From contig CAZDPU010000004.1 in assembly GCA_964507645.1 (NCBI GenBank), positions 1 to 64,000 on the forward strand: a stretch of DNA of 64,000 nt. Direction: 5' to 3'. The stretch is from UBA6624 sp964507645 (lineage in GTDB: Bacteria; UBP7; UBA6624). Below, piece by piece: positions 26,201 to 34,151 of this stretch. Below the pieces are notes generated by a model, which saw only the letters and a list, made by a program, of their open reading frames with translations, did not search any database and had not been told where the DNA came from. The translations under genes were made by a program, and so were the position numbers. Positions within the stretch are counted from its first letter, which is position 1. Each line of letters starts with the position of its first letter.

Positions 26201-28333
26201 TGTTCCAATTCTTTGATTGGAACTCCATTAAAGCCAGGGGTAACTGATGAGTGTGATGGTATTTTTATAGAAAGAACACAAGACCCAACAATAACTGGAC
26301 TGATAACAAAAGACAATGGAGGATGGGGCATATACATAAAGGCTGGACACAGTGGTACATGCAATATAGAACAACCATTCCCAGTTATATCTTCTAGTGG
26401 TTTGACCGGAACACTTCAAGTTTTGAACAATGGTTTAGGTGGTGTGAGGTTTGAAAATACACTCGATTTTTTGGTTGATGGAATTGAGGTAAATAATAAT
26501 GGTTATTATGGAAAAGGATGGGATGATGGACATGGTGTTGATTTTGTTGTAAATCAAATTGATGCTTGTCCTCCAGCTTCTGCTAATAAAGGAGAAATGT
26601 ACAACAGTACAATGCAAAACAACACTTGGAGAGGTCTTGTTGTAAGAAACATGTTTGAAACTCCTTCAGGTGGACCTACTCCTGACTTGATAAATAATAC
26701 TATTACAGGAAATACTGGCGGAGGTGTTCTTATTTGGCATGCAAGTCCTAGTATTACCAATTCTCAAATATCAAATAACTCGGCATCAATTTTAGATACT
26801 GAACCTTTGCCAACAGATTGTCCAGAATTGAATGTTTCTTCTGGAAATCCATGTTTGGAATTCACGCAGGTTGGTCATGGTGTTTATGTTCATATAGATA
26901 GGCCTGAAAACATTCCTACACCTTTGACGTCTTTCATGAATCCGGCAGACTTAACTCTAAGTGGTGCTGATTCAACAAGAATAAATTCAACAAACCCAAC
27001 ACTTTCAAGTTTGATATTGACTGACAACAGCCCTTACCAAATGAGACTTCCAATCAATGTTGAGGTCGGTAATTCAGTTGCTGTTCCAGCAAGATCGCTT
27101 AACAATCAGTTCATAAAGACTTTAAGTGATAATGACCCTTGTGATGGAGCCAATGATCCATGTATAAGGAATGCTGTTGAGATTTATGGTTGGGTTGTGA
27201 ACGATTCATTTACTGATGATACAGCTTCTGCAACGGATGATCCAGAAGCAGTTGTTACTACAAATACTTATCCTGGCGCTGTAAATCCAGATGTTCTTCT
27301 TGGTGTTTTGAATGGTGAGACAGGTGGTGGAGGTCAGACAAATGCAATCCCTTATGTTATTACAAATGACATTTTGGTTCTTCCTTCAACTACTTATGAA
27401 GATTATGCGCAAGGCACAGGAAACTTTTCTCCTGTTTATTTACAGATTGATTCGACAATTATAAAATTAAGAGACGAACCAGAAAATGTTGATTGGAGTC
27501 AAGGTGCAATTGATTTCCATAACCATAATTTGTTCATTGCTGACAATAGTTTCATAACAAGTATCCATGATCCTCTTTTGGGGACAAAAATTGATTATCC
27601 AAATTCAAATCTTGGTTTGTATGAAGAAGGAGCTACTCATGGAGATTGGGGTTCTGTTCGTTTTTACAATAGATCTCTTGATTTCTGGGAATCTTGGTTG
27701 AGTGTTGATACTCTGTGTGCAGAGACAGATGTTGCTGTAATTGGTGGAACAAATGGTGGTGGAACTGAATACTCTGAAGGTTTTGGTGGAAATCTTGATA
27801 CTCAGCTTGAACAAAGGGGCGCAGGAACTGGAGCATGTAATCCTTTCGGGCCATGGCTAAGTCACCCAATAAACCAATACGAGGGGACGACTGCTGATGA
27901 TGATGAAGATTGTGATCCTATATGTGATTGGTATCCTCAGACTCCATTCTCAGATAATCCTGCCAGTAGCATAATAAGCAGAATGTGGAATACTGTATTG
28001 AAATATGGTGGTGAATCATCAGAAGGAATGGTCTGGATACAAGAGTCAAGCCCAATGCTTTTCCAAGTGGGTCTTGAAAGTTCTATTTCCAATGCTATGT
28101 ATATAGATGGAAACAACAACCATAGCCCAAATAATATTAGTTTCCAAGGTGTGCAGGCTTGTGCTTCTCAGGGATGTCAGATTGCTGCAGGTGGGGCTGG
28201 TTTGTTTTTCACAACCTTCCCAAGAATACAGTTGGCTTCTTGGCAATCAAATCTTCTTGGCGTATGCAAATTTGTTGACCAGGGTGGTATCAACCTGATT
28301 GCAAATGCAAATACTATTTGTACACAAAATTAA
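20285..28333 (+). CDS. Giant surface lipoprotein with parallel beta-helix repeats
   Basis: A 2682-residue protein. The N-terminal signal peptide ends in a lipobox-like SAIGC with Cys19, followed by a Gly/Ser linker (residues 20-40), so it is probably a lipoprotein. After an Ig-like N-terminal region (about 40-500), a module recurs about six times. Each has 'xxYVVDxxIxVxxGAxLxLxxGxxxKF', then a GDWGxVxF-type strand, then VLRYGG. The W-strand copies lie near residues 611, 882, 1208, 1510, 1850 and 2452. PbH1-like asparagine ladders (INNNTGGGVLI-type) appear in the second half. Asp-rich calcium-loop-like segments include DGDNDGIFEK. The pattern suits a right-handed beta-helix adhesin or glycan-active surface protein. 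The SD AGGAGG, 5 bases before the ATG, fixes the start. Confidence 0.8.
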   Translation: MNKKFLFLLVIFGISAIGCSGGDDSSGGNSSGGSGGGGGGTTFADVELTDGPSSSLLSGEVFLPGRRYELSATANNAINYQWCLNTNSGVDPGFLMYGSNIGNTTIQGCASYIETPQGASSVVYWHAPLFSQDVDIKVTAVGEGSGNTQALERGFEVGMGININSLPSPLAGTYTVSGTIEGQRCFGANSCADINIAVDSEFFGTEQMGISHQSTVICDPAQAWDCSPTTTIFNVVSVQTHDLGSGALVAQFTKGSTVKFRDLDSDPRSSIVKCTKFDFLPSDTECQDPSAPNGLLVLENPLDAQVDDGVDVWNVSRWQSSWDTEVNPTAGDGTYQLVAQVTDGIKSAQDTRTVDINNDSSGGTDKQVLVTSPKNNDIIAPVLTSYGPDCIEGTADDGEIGWFDPTTSTYVTDGFRCVTFSAVVDTSVSNVTSVDFYVDGQVACSDNNGNDSDGWSCVSEATYLPNIKVGGNNSFNPIAGNSQVKAYANTAITNFDSDEVDFELLNCGTLVSDSLLGDVTWGIEDSPYFLNEDFEIKGNLTLDTNLNNSNNDSLRMRIMNPAGSPPIGIDVTGNLTTIGSNGVVLEPVTVGIGVPGVDNGYCPGQPQNASTASSGDWGQLKFSAGSSGSLENMVLRYGGGISDLVSPALEAGLIIESAGEIEDGVDINNDGDANGSSLVFDGLEIDSSNGTGLIVTGSPLITQPTINSADLTVSNSTGFGMIMHPAFSGLEDLDGTGDLPTFIGNEDGDSIQIEGGNIPQALSVLLQDCPNIFTNCPNFWGEVRWPAVVGAYVVDGLISVEAGASLRLADGAVVKFLTTASGISSSGRLAVGNNSGDVAYLTSFNDDFAGTFNIPGGGIVDCSNVNSSGHPICDTNKDGISTGSPGEWGSVKFDIGSNGYVENTILRYGGSDPSLGVIQIQSTSLRSGSDDVDCDDPDMQVVDWDDPNDPVSDEESDLKEDCVVVQNNRIMDAGGYGISITGQPNVYPTVRKNIFTSLSTYPVLQVPSYTGISDIQNDQVSPTFCSNLAGEIVGTSCETNDNKFCNWDEGSNSCFAPSSSDSFYGIRMLLGRVTDNEIAILKPMDRGDHGGDESLNSPTPMPYVVDQDMSVEEDLDGDGVSGIFSILPGVLVKLDSSGGGISAAGTLCIGSSWNENSESCVVPQNSGDEYWIDLDTNGQLDEVVFSSIREDDILGEGDTNGDTSSSSAQPGSWRGVEITSTSKKSLINNASIRYAGSGLGSAIKIDGALARVRNSTIESSSGYGLQYRGGASSLLNLTLDDGSVVDDVVRESVKSNSFFRNQKAPLSIPHFSSLCGRENTIHGVNFLEDCDSSGQDQNIIPGPGNLNSNVVSAIHLHTFDRTCAPGICSEGEIAQLTKSVKWATMCFSQNLTNPDCGVANAGGTVVDDGNIGSIVPYLIDSHITVGNGAELVLDYGLIAKFDNQVSGITVNGSLTSAGNPDDNANNANVDASDTPRPGFSDVIFTSYFDDMSEFCLNGACDTDGSGLSEGSRGDWKGVYFESNEDSLTCPDSYPFNHPVAENVSNTEPCGRIFGLAINYGGAGNRGSTKGDILDQGNIVFDASESVLVDSLSSQESAENGIVILDNENFTGSFPTIRNSFFGFNSFYPIVSDMGIGSDFLKNDNAGNPSNSYAVNEIPESGNKEYPGFAIRGGQLRNRVVGLDTTWNNNTIQVVSGNGTSKTWPMAYVVTDSIRVGDDSAVDNIDVHMLIDSGVIVKMGDPFVYGESDGVDNREVSMIVDGYLQVNGNANDQVIWTSIADDCNGNVDALTFSCESSWLNSDPSLAEGVDTNRNLMSMGPHPEDLELADESSENWLRVDGDNDGIFEKSFWGSLALRTRIDADLNHVKVLFGGSNKNIIVFGSSPNQRAGNLTLQGESAPGAQIRISDAEFAYSGGHGIASFKQAGLMDINLHIKEGSHVHDSYGRGVHMSETPFKITGSAGNETIIEGNGLRCSNSLIGTPLKPGVTDECDGIFIERTQDPTITGLITKDNGGWGIYIKAGHSGTCNIEQPFPVISSSGLTGTLQVLNNGLGGVRFENTLDFLVDGIEVNNNGYYGKGWDDGHGVDFVVNQIDACPPASANKGEMYNSTMQNNTWRGLVVRNMFETPSGGPTPDLINNTITGNTGGGVLIWHASPSITNSQISNNSASILDTEPLPTDCPELNVSSGNPCLEFTQVGHGVYVHIDRPENIPTPLTSFMNPADLTLSGADSTRINSTNPTLSSLILTDNSPYQMRLPINVEVGNSVAVPARSLNNQFIKTLSDNDPCDGANDPCIRNAVEIYGWVVNDSFTDDTASATDDPEAVVTTNTYPGAVNPDVLLGVLNGETGGGGQTNAIPYVITNDILVLPSTTYEDYAQGTGNFSPVYLQIDSTIIKLRDEPENVDWSQGAIDFHNHNLFIADNSFITSIHDPLLGTKIDYPNSNLGLYEEGATHGDWGSVRFYNRSLDFWESWLSVDTLCAETDVAVIGGTNGGGTEYSEGFGGNLDTQLEQRGAGTGACNPFGPWLSHPINQYEGTTADDDEDCDPICDWYPQTPFSDNPASSIISRMWNTVLKYGGESSEGMVWIQESSPMLFQVGLESSISNAMYIDGNNNHSPNNISFQGVQACASQGCQIAAGGAGLFFTTFPRIQLASWQSNLLGVCKFVDQGGINLIANANTICTQN

Positions 28334-28566
28334 ACTTGACAAATAGTTTTTGTGTACCTGATTTAGGGAAGGTCAAAGGAGACGTGATTTTAGTGTCTTG
28401 GCTTGTCAAGGAAGGAGAAGATATTAAGAAAGGGCAGGAGATTGTGGAGCTTGAAACAAGCAAGGTAACCTTTTCGATTGAATCTGACAAAACAGGCAAA
28501 ATAACAAAGATGGAAAAACAAGGTATAAAAGTTTTTGTAGGTCAAGAAATTGCGATTATAGATTAA
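28318..28566 (+). CDS. Standalone biotin/lipoyl-attachment domain protein
   Basis: A protein of about 80 residues consisting of a single lipoyl-type domain: VPDLGKVKGDVILVSWLV, then GEDIKKGQEIVELETSKVTFSI, where the Lys in ETSKVT is the expected lipoylation site (E-T-D-K-A in E2 enzymes). Such domains shuttle acyl or aminomethyl groups. No E1, E2 or E3 or glycine-cleavage genes are near. The first possible TTG (28318) overlaps the giant lipoprotein gene; TTG 28336 is the more likely start and gives MTNSFCVPDLG. The stop is immediately followed by the serS ATG, so the two are co-translated. Confidence 0.75.
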   Translation: MYTKLNLTNSFCVPDLGKVKGDVILVSWLVKEGEDIKKGQEIVELETSKVTFSIESDKTGKITKMEKQGIKVFVGQEIAIID

Positions 28567-29805
28567 ATGTATTCATTAAAAAACATTTCAGGTTTTCTTC
28601 CAGAATTAGAAAAGGGAATTTTGAGGAGAGGTGAAGTTTTTGATTCAAAAAACTTAATGAACCTGAATGAAAAAAGAAAAAATTTTCAGTTGGAATATGA
28701 CAATTTAAGATCTGAATCTAGAAAAATGGGACAAAAAATAGCAAACTCATCCAATGAGGAAAGGGTTTCATTAATGGAAAAAGTCAAAGAAGTTTCCAAT
28801 AAGACTAAAGATATAAAAAAGAAAATGGAAAAAAATAAAGCTCAACTTTACGACGAGTTGCTTAAAGTCCCAAATATTCCTGCTGATTGGATTCCTGATG
28901 GGGTTGAAGGGAAGGTGGTTAAGATTTGGGGAGAGGCAAAAAAAGAACAAACTCCATTTCATTGGGAAATAGCTGAAAGGTTGGATATTTTTGATTTCAA
29001 AAGTGCTTCAAAGATATCTGGATCCGGTTGGCCTTTATTGAAAAAGGCAGGTTCAAAATTATCCAGAGAGTTGGGAAATTTAATGATTGAACATCATATA
29101 TCGAAAGGTTTTATCGAAGTGAGTCCTCCTTTTTTGGTAAGCAAGGAAACTATGCTTGGAAGCGGGCAGCTTCCAAAGTTTGCTGATCAAGCCTACAAAA
29201 CTGAAGATGGTCACTGGTTGATACCAACTTCAGAAGTTCCATTAGTCAATTTGCTTGCTTATGAAGATTTGAATATAGAAAATTTACCCTTTAGGCTTAC
29301 TTCCTGGACGCCCAATTTCAGAAGAGAGGCTGGAAGTTATGGTATCAAAACAAAGGGATTGATAAGAGTTCATCAGTTTGAAAAAGTAGAAATGGTTAGT
29401 GTTGTTGATGCTAAAGACTCTAAAAGAGAATTAGATTTTTTGGTAGAAAATGCAGAAAGTTTATTGGAAATTTTAGAAATTCCATATAGAAGAAGATTGT
29501 TAGGTGCTGCTGATTTGGGTTTTGCTTCTTCAGCGACGTATGACTTAGAGATACCAATGCCTTCTGATGGAAGTTGGATGGAAATTTCATCGATTAGCAT
29601 CTGCAATGATTTTCAATCTAGAAGAGCAGGTGTTTTTTGCAAGGAAAAAAATAAAAATTTTCACCCTTGTCTACTTAATGGAACAGGTTTAGCCATTGGG
29701 AGACTGATTGCCGCTATTTTGGAGCATTGTTGGAATGGAGAATCTGTTGTTCTTCCTAAGGTATTGCAAAAAAAATTCAATAAAAAGGAGTTAACTTGTG
29801 AATAA
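28567..29805 (+). CDS. serS: Seryl-tRNA synthetase
   Basis: A 412-residue class II synthetase. An N-terminal coiled-coil arm (about residues 20-100, rich in Lys/Glu) binds the long variable arm of tRNA-Ser. The catalytic part has the HHISKGFIEVSPPFLV region, TSEVPLVNL, the motif 2 loop FRREAGSYGIKTKGLIRVHQF and a motif 3 near GTGLAIGRLIAAILE. The length is normal, and the ATG abuts the preceding stop. The 3' end overlaps the next gene by 8 bases. Confidence 0.96.
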   Translation: MYSLKNISGFLPELEKGILRRGEVFDSKNLMNLNEKRKNFQLEYDNLRSESRKMGQKIANSSNEERVSLMEKVKEVSNKTKDIKKKMEKNKAQLYDELLKVPNIPADWIPDGVEGKVVKIWGEAKKEQTPFHWEIAERLDIFDFKSASKISGSGWPLLKKAGSKLSRELGNLMIEHHISKGFIEVSPPFLVSKETMLGSGQLPKFADQAYKTEDGHWLIPTSEVPLVNLLAYEDLNIENLPFRLTSWTPNFRREAGSYGIKTKGLIRVHQFEKVEMVSVVDAKDSKRELDFLVENAESLLEILEIPYRRRLLGAADLGFASSATYDLEIPMPSDGSWMEISSISICNDFQSRRAGVFCKEKNKNFHPCLLNGTGLAIGRLIAAILEHCWNGESVVLPKVLQKKFNKKELTCE

Positions 29806-30778
29806 TTTAAAATTATTAAATCAAACCGAAGTAAAAAATATTTTAAAAATGAAGGATGTCCTGAATGCTGTTGAATGTGCATTTGGTTCTTGGGGAAGAG
29901 GAGAGGTTCAGATGCCTCCAAAATCCTATTTAATTTTTGATAAAGAGAATGGAGATTTAAGATCTATGCCAGCATATCTTCCAGGGAAAAACGCTGGTGT
30001 CAAAATTGTTACTGTTCATCCTGAAAATAGATTTAAGGAGTTGCCAACAGTGATGGCTTTATGTGTCTTGAATGATCCAAATACAGGCTCCCCTGTTGCA
30101 GTTATGGATGCAGGATTGCTAACTGCGATAAGGACAGGTGCAGCTGGAGGGGTCGCTTCCAAATGGTTGGCAAAAGAATCTTCAACCGAAATTGGATTAA
30201 TTGGTGCTGGGGTTCAAGCTAAATATCAGATGGAAGCTCATTTTGAGGTTATGAATGTTGAAAAGGTAAAAATATTTGATCCAAACAAAGATGCTATAGA
30301 TTCATTGAGTGCATGGTTGTCTCAAGTTTCGCCAAATTTAGATTTGAGTGTTACTTCTCTTGAAGATGCATGTGATGCAGATGTTTTAATCACTACAACT
30401 CCTGTTAGAAAGCCTGTTGTTATGAAGGACATGGTTGTCAGGCCTCATACTCACATCAATGCTATAGGTGCTGATGCTGAAGGAAAACAGGAGGTTGATG
30501 GCGATTTAATCAAGAAGTGTAACGTAATTGTTGACGATTGGACACAAACAAGTCATTCAGGAGAGATTAACGTTCCTTGCCATGAAGGGTGGTTCTCTAA
30601 AGACATGGTTGCTGGAGAAATTGGAACAATTGTAGCTTCGTCGGACAACTCTTTTAAGAATTCTCTAACACTTTTTGATTCAACAGGTCTCGCTATTCAG
30701 GATATGGCAACTGCAAATATAGTTTTGGAAAAGGCAATTGAGAATGGAGTGGGTCTTGATTGGAGCCCATTAGATTAG
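29798..30778 (+). CDS. Ornithine cyclodeaminase/mu-crystallin family dehydrogenase
   Basis: A 326-residue NAD(P)-dependent protein of the ornithine cyclodeaminase/alanine dehydrogenase (mu-crystallin) family. Substrate-side residues are in PPKSYLIF, LRSMPAYLP and GVKIVTVHPEN, which contains the catalytic Lys. The Rossmann motif GLIGAGVQAKYQ lies near residues 131-142, and the conserved Asp is in NAIGADAEGKQEV. Possible reactions are ornithine to proline, reversible alanine deamination, or ketimine reduction. GTG start overlapping serS. It is followed by threonine aldolase, which suggests an amino-acid catabolic pair. Confidence 0.88.
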   Translation: MNNLKLLNQTEVKNILKMKDVLNAVECAFGSWGRGEVQMPPKSYLIFDKENGDLRSMPAYLPGKNAGVKIVTVHPENRFKELPTVMALCVLNDPNTGSPVAVMDAGLLTAIRTGAAGGVASKWLAKESSTEIGLIGAGVQAKYQMEAHFEVMNVEKVKIFDPNKDAIDSLSAWLSQVSPNLDLSVTSLEDACDADVLITTTPVRKPVVMKDMVVRPHTHINAIGADAEGKQEVDGDLIKKCNVIVDDWTQTSHSGEINVPCHEGWFSKDMVAGEIGTIVASSDNSFKNSLTLFDSTGLAIQDMATANIVLEKAIENGVGLDWSPLD

Positions 30779-30780
30779 TT

Positions 30781-31809
30781 TTGGTAATTGATTTAAGATC
30801 TGACACCGTTTCAAAGCCAACAGCGCAAATGAGAGATTTTATTTCAGCTGCAAAAGTTGGTGATGATGTTTTTGGTGATGATGAGTTAACTAACTCGTTG
30901 CAAGAAAAATCAGCAAGGATGTTAGGAAAAGAGTCTGCTCTTTTTGTTCCATCAGGAACAATGGCTAATCAAATTTCCTTGAGGACACATACAGAACCTG
31001 GTGATGAAATAATTCTTGAGAAAGGTTCCCACATATACATGTACGAAGGAGGTTCCTACGCGGCCCTGTCAGGGTTGTCTGTTGGACTTGTAAAGGGAGA
31101 AAGAGGGATAATGGGTCTTGAGGGTATTAAAAGTGCAATACGTCCACCTGGAGGATTGTCTCATTATCCAAAAACAAAGTTAATATGTGTAGAGAATACA
31201 GCAAATGCTGGTGGGGGTACTGTCTATCCTTTGGATATTTTGCATTCAATTACAGAATTGGCAAAAGTGGAAAAATTGAAGACACACCTTGATGGCGCTC
31301 GAATTTTCAATGCTTCAATTCAATCTGGGAATAGTGCAAAGGAGATTGCAGAAGGTTTTGATTCTGTTTCTTTTTGTCTTTCTAAAGGTCTGGGCTGTCC
31401 AGTAGGAAGTCTTCTTTGTGGGTCTAAAGAATTTATCGACAGGGCTCATCGTTTTAGGAAAATGTTTGGTGGAGCAATGAGACAAACGGGATTATTGGCT
31501 GCAGCTGGATTATTTGCCTTAGACAATAACATCAACAGATTGAAAGATGATCATAGGAGGGCAAAAGAGCTCGGAGAATGTCTTAGTTGTCTTGGATACG
31601 AGGTTAACACTGTAGAAACAAATATGCTTTATATCAATGTTGAGAAATTAGATGAAGACATAGAGGATGTAGTTGAGTCTTTGAAAAAAGCCGACATCTT
31701 GATACATCCAGCTTCCAACACTCATCTAAGAGCCGTTTTTCATATAGGGATAAATGATGATGACTTATCTGCAGTTAAAGACGCTTTCACAAATCTTTGT
31801 ACTTTTTGA
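30781..31809 (+). CDS. ltaE: Low-specificity L-threonine aldolase (PLP enzyme)
   Basis: A 342-residue fold-type I PLP enzyme that cleaves L-threonine or allo-threonine to glycine and acetaldehyde. The start IDLRSDTVSKPT, GDDVFGDDELTNSLQEK, PSGTMANQ and the PLP-lysine segment FCLSKGLGCPVGS (Lys202) match LtaE. The TTG at 30781, directly after the upstream stop, gives the family-typical MVIDLRSDT start. The in-frame ATG at 30760 would overlap the preceding gene by 19 bases. The 3' end converges on trhO with an 11-base gap. Confidence 0.93.
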   Translation: MVIDLRSDTVSKPTAQMRDFISAAKVGDDVFGDDELTNSLQEKSARMLGKESALFVPSGTMANQISLRTHTEPGDEIILEKGSHIYMYEGGSYAALSGLSVGLVKGERGIMGLEGIKSAIRPPGGLSHYPKTKLICVENTANAGGGTVYPLDILHSITELAKVEKLKTHLDGARIFNASIQSGNSAKEIAEGFDSVSFCLSKGLGCPVGSLLCGSKEFIDRAHRFRKMFGGAMRQTGLLAAAGLFALDNNINRLKDDHRRAKELGECLSCLGYEVNTVETNMLYINVEKLDEDIEDVVESLKKADILIHPASNTHLRAVFHIGINDDDLSAVKDAFTNLCTF

Positions 31810-31820
31810 ATAAAGAATTT

Positions 31821-32858
31821 TTAAAGAGTTTTCTCGATTTCCGTCAATTTTGGCTTGACCAAGCCTTTATTTCTCTTTTTCAGATATTTAACAAAATCTC
31901 TCTTTGCCTCTTCGTTGTCTTTGTTTTCTGATCTCAAATAATCTAAACATTCTTTTGAACAGCATCTTTCATATTTTTTTGAACATTTTTTACACTGGAT
32001 GAAAAGCATGTGACACAAGTCGTTTTTGCAGTTTTTATGATTGTCAGACTTTTTTTTGCATTGATGACATTTGCTGAGTATGTCTTCTGTCACCCTCTCT
32101 CCAAGTCGATGGTCAAAGACATAATTTTTTCCTATAAATTTTGATTTTGTTTTTTCCTTTTTAACATAATTAGCATAATTGATGATTCCGTTTTTCAATT
32201 GGTAAACATTTTTGAAGTTATTTTTAATCAAGTAAGAGCTTGCTTTTTCGCACCTTATACCACCAGTACAATACATCAGTATTTCACAATCTTCTTTTCC
32301 TCTTAGCATTTTTTTTATCTGTGGAAGAATTTCGTTTGATCTTCTTACCTCAGGGTAAATTGCATTTTCAAATCTACCAATCTCAGTTTCATAATAATTC
32401 CTAACATCAACAGTGATTGCTTTCCCTTCTTTTATTTTTTTATCAAATTCTTTAGGGTTTAGATGCTTGCCAACTTTTTCAATGTTGTACTCGTTCTCAT
32501 TGATTCCATAAGCAACAATTTCGTTTTTTATTTTTACAGTTAGTTTGAAAAAAGAATTTCCATCTTGTATTGCTTTGTTTAAAAAAATATCATTTAATAA
32601 GCTGATTTCTCTAGTTAGTTTTTTAAATTTTTTTAAATTGAATTTAGGAATACTTACCTGTGCGTTAACTCCTTCTTTTGCAAGATATATTCTTCCTAAT
32701 ATTTTCAAGTTTGAAAATTCAGAAAATATTTGGTTTCTAATCTCTGGAAGCTCTTTTATTTTTTTGTATTTATAAAAAGAATAGGTAACTCTCTCAAAAA
32801 GCTCTTCCCGAAGGTCGCTTTCCAAGTCTTCTTTCGATTTTTTGTTTACAAGAACCAT
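31821..32858 (-). CDS. trhO: tRNA uridine(34) hydroxylase TrhO (rhodanese family)
   Basis: A 345-residue member of the YceA/TrhO family, which makes 5-hydroxyuridine at tRNA position 34. The N-terminal acylphosphatase-like part contains GRIYLAKEGVNAQVSIP. The rhodanese domain has VDVRNYYETEIGRF and the active-site loop CTGGIRCEKAS. The C-terminus is rich in Cys pairs (CHQCKKK, CKKCSKKYERCCSKEC) and probably binds zinc, as in homologues. It begins 4 bases after the asnS stop on the minus strand. Confidence 0.93.
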   Translation of the reverse strand: MVLVNKKSKEDLESDLREELFERVTYSFYKYKKIKELPEIRNQIFSEFSNLKILGRIYLAKEGVNAQVSIPKFNLKKFKKLTREISLLNDIFLNKAIQDGNSFFKLTVKIKNEIVAYGINENEYNIEKVGKHLNPKEFDKKIKEGKAITVDVRNYYETEIGRFENAIYPEVRRSNEILPQIKKMLRGKEDCEILMYCTGGIRCEKASSYLIKNNFKNVYQLKNGIINYANYVKKEKTKSKFIGKNYVFDHRLGERVTEDILSKCHQCKKKSDNHKNCKNDLCHMLFIQCKKCSKKYERCCSKECLDYLRSENKDNEEAKRDFVKYLKKRNKGLVKPKLTEIEKTL

Positions 32859-32862
32859 TTTA

Positions 32863-34146
32863 TTATGGAGAAATTCTATCTATTGTTCTTGGAAAGGGAA
32901 TTGTTGCTCTTACATGATGTATTCCAGTTACCCATCTAACCATTCGTTCAAGCCCCATGCCGAATCCTGCTGTTTGAACTCCTCCGTATTTTCTTAAATC
33001 ATGATACCAAGAAAAAACTTCTGGATCCAATCCTTCTTCTTTTATTTTTTCTACCAGCAAGGCTGGATCAGCTATCCTTACGGCACCTCCTGTAATTTCC
33101 CCTCCACCTTCTGGAGCTAAAAGGTCTACCGAGAGAGTTAACCTTTCATCTTCTGGGTCTATAGCCATGTAAAAAGCTTTACATGCTGAAGGAAAGTTTG
33201 TTATGAAGAATGGGTGATTCATATGTTCAGCCAAGGCTTCTTCATGCTCTGATCCAAAGTCTGATCCAAACTTCACTTTGAAATTTAGTTTTTCAAGAAT
33301 TTTCAAAGCTTCGATGTAGTGAATTCTTGGAAAAGGAGTTTTTATTTTTTTAAGTTTAGAGGTATCTCTTTCCAGAATGTTTAAATCGTCTAGGTTTTTT
33401 TCTAATACTTTTTTAATCAAGGCTACAAATAGATTTTCCTGAAGCTTTAATAACCCATTTAAATCTAACCCAACTGCTTCTGGTTCAAGCATCCAGAATT
33501 CTGTTAAGTGTTTTCTGGTTTTACTTTTTTCTGCCCTGAAGGTAGGACCAAAGCAATAAACTTTACCTAGTGCTAATGCAGTTGCCTCGTTGTAAAGTTG
33601 TCCGCTTTGAGAAAGGTAAGCTTCTTGTTCAAAATATTCAAGATTAAAAAGAGTTGTTGTTCCTTCACATGCATTTGGGGTTAGTATTGGAGAGTCAACA
33701 CGATAATACCCTTGAGAATCTAGCCAATTTTGAGCTTCAATTTCAATTGTTGACCTTATCCTAAGTACAGCAGCTTGCTTAGGCGTTCTTATCCAAAGAT
33801 GTCTATTCTCTAATAGGAATGCTGCAGAGTGTTCTTTTGGCTGTATTGGATACTCGTTAGAGCTTTCATTAAGAATATTAATTTTTTCAGCTTTTATTTC
33901 CATACCATACCTAGATCGAGAATCTTTTTTCAAAACCCCGGTCACATTTAGTGCGGACTCTATTGAGATATTTTCAACAAGGTCTGAGCCCTCAGTATCT
34001 TTTGTTACAACCACCTGAATTGTTCCTGTGCCATCCCTTGCGGAGATGAAGGATATTTTTCCCATGTTTCTAATTGTTTGTACCCACAAAACGATAGAGA
34101 TTGCTTTTCCATCTTTTTCTTGCTTTAGATTCTTGATTGAATACAT
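32863..34146 (-). CDS. asnS: Asparaginyl-tRNA synthetase
   Basis: A 427-residue class IIb synthetase. An OB-fold anticodon-binding domain occupies about residues 1-100 (GKISFISARDGTGTIQVVV). The catalytic domain has the motif 2 loop FRAEKSKTRKHLTEFWMLEPE-type sequence, which favours Asn over Asp enzymes. It also has GGGEITGGAVRI and motif 3 GFGMGLERMVRW, ending in IPFPRT. Presence of AsnRS implies direct Asn-tRNA charging. It is followed by trhO and preceded by holA on the minus strand. Confidence 0.94.
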   Translation of the reverse strand: MYSIKNLKQEKDGKAISIVLWVQTIRNMGKISFISARDGTGTIQVVVTKDTEGSDLVENISIESALNVTGVLKKDSRSRYGMEIKAEKINILNESSNEYPIQPKEHSAAFLLENRHLWIRTPKQAAVLRIRSTIEIEAQNWLDSQGYYRVDSPILTPNACEGTTTLFNLEYFEQEAYLSQSGQLYNEATALALGKVYCFGPTFRAEKSKTRKHLTEFWMLEPEAVGLDLNGLLKLQENLFVALIKKVLEKNLDDLNILERDTSKLKKIKTPFPRIHYIEALKILEKLNFKVKFGSDFGSEHEEALAEHMNHPFFITNFPSACKAFYMAIDPEDERLTLSVDLLAPEGGGEITGGAVRIADPALLVEKIKEEGLDPEVFSWYHDLRKYGGVQTAGFGMGLERMVRWVTGIHHVRATIPFPRTIDRISP

Positions 34147-34151
34147 AATAA

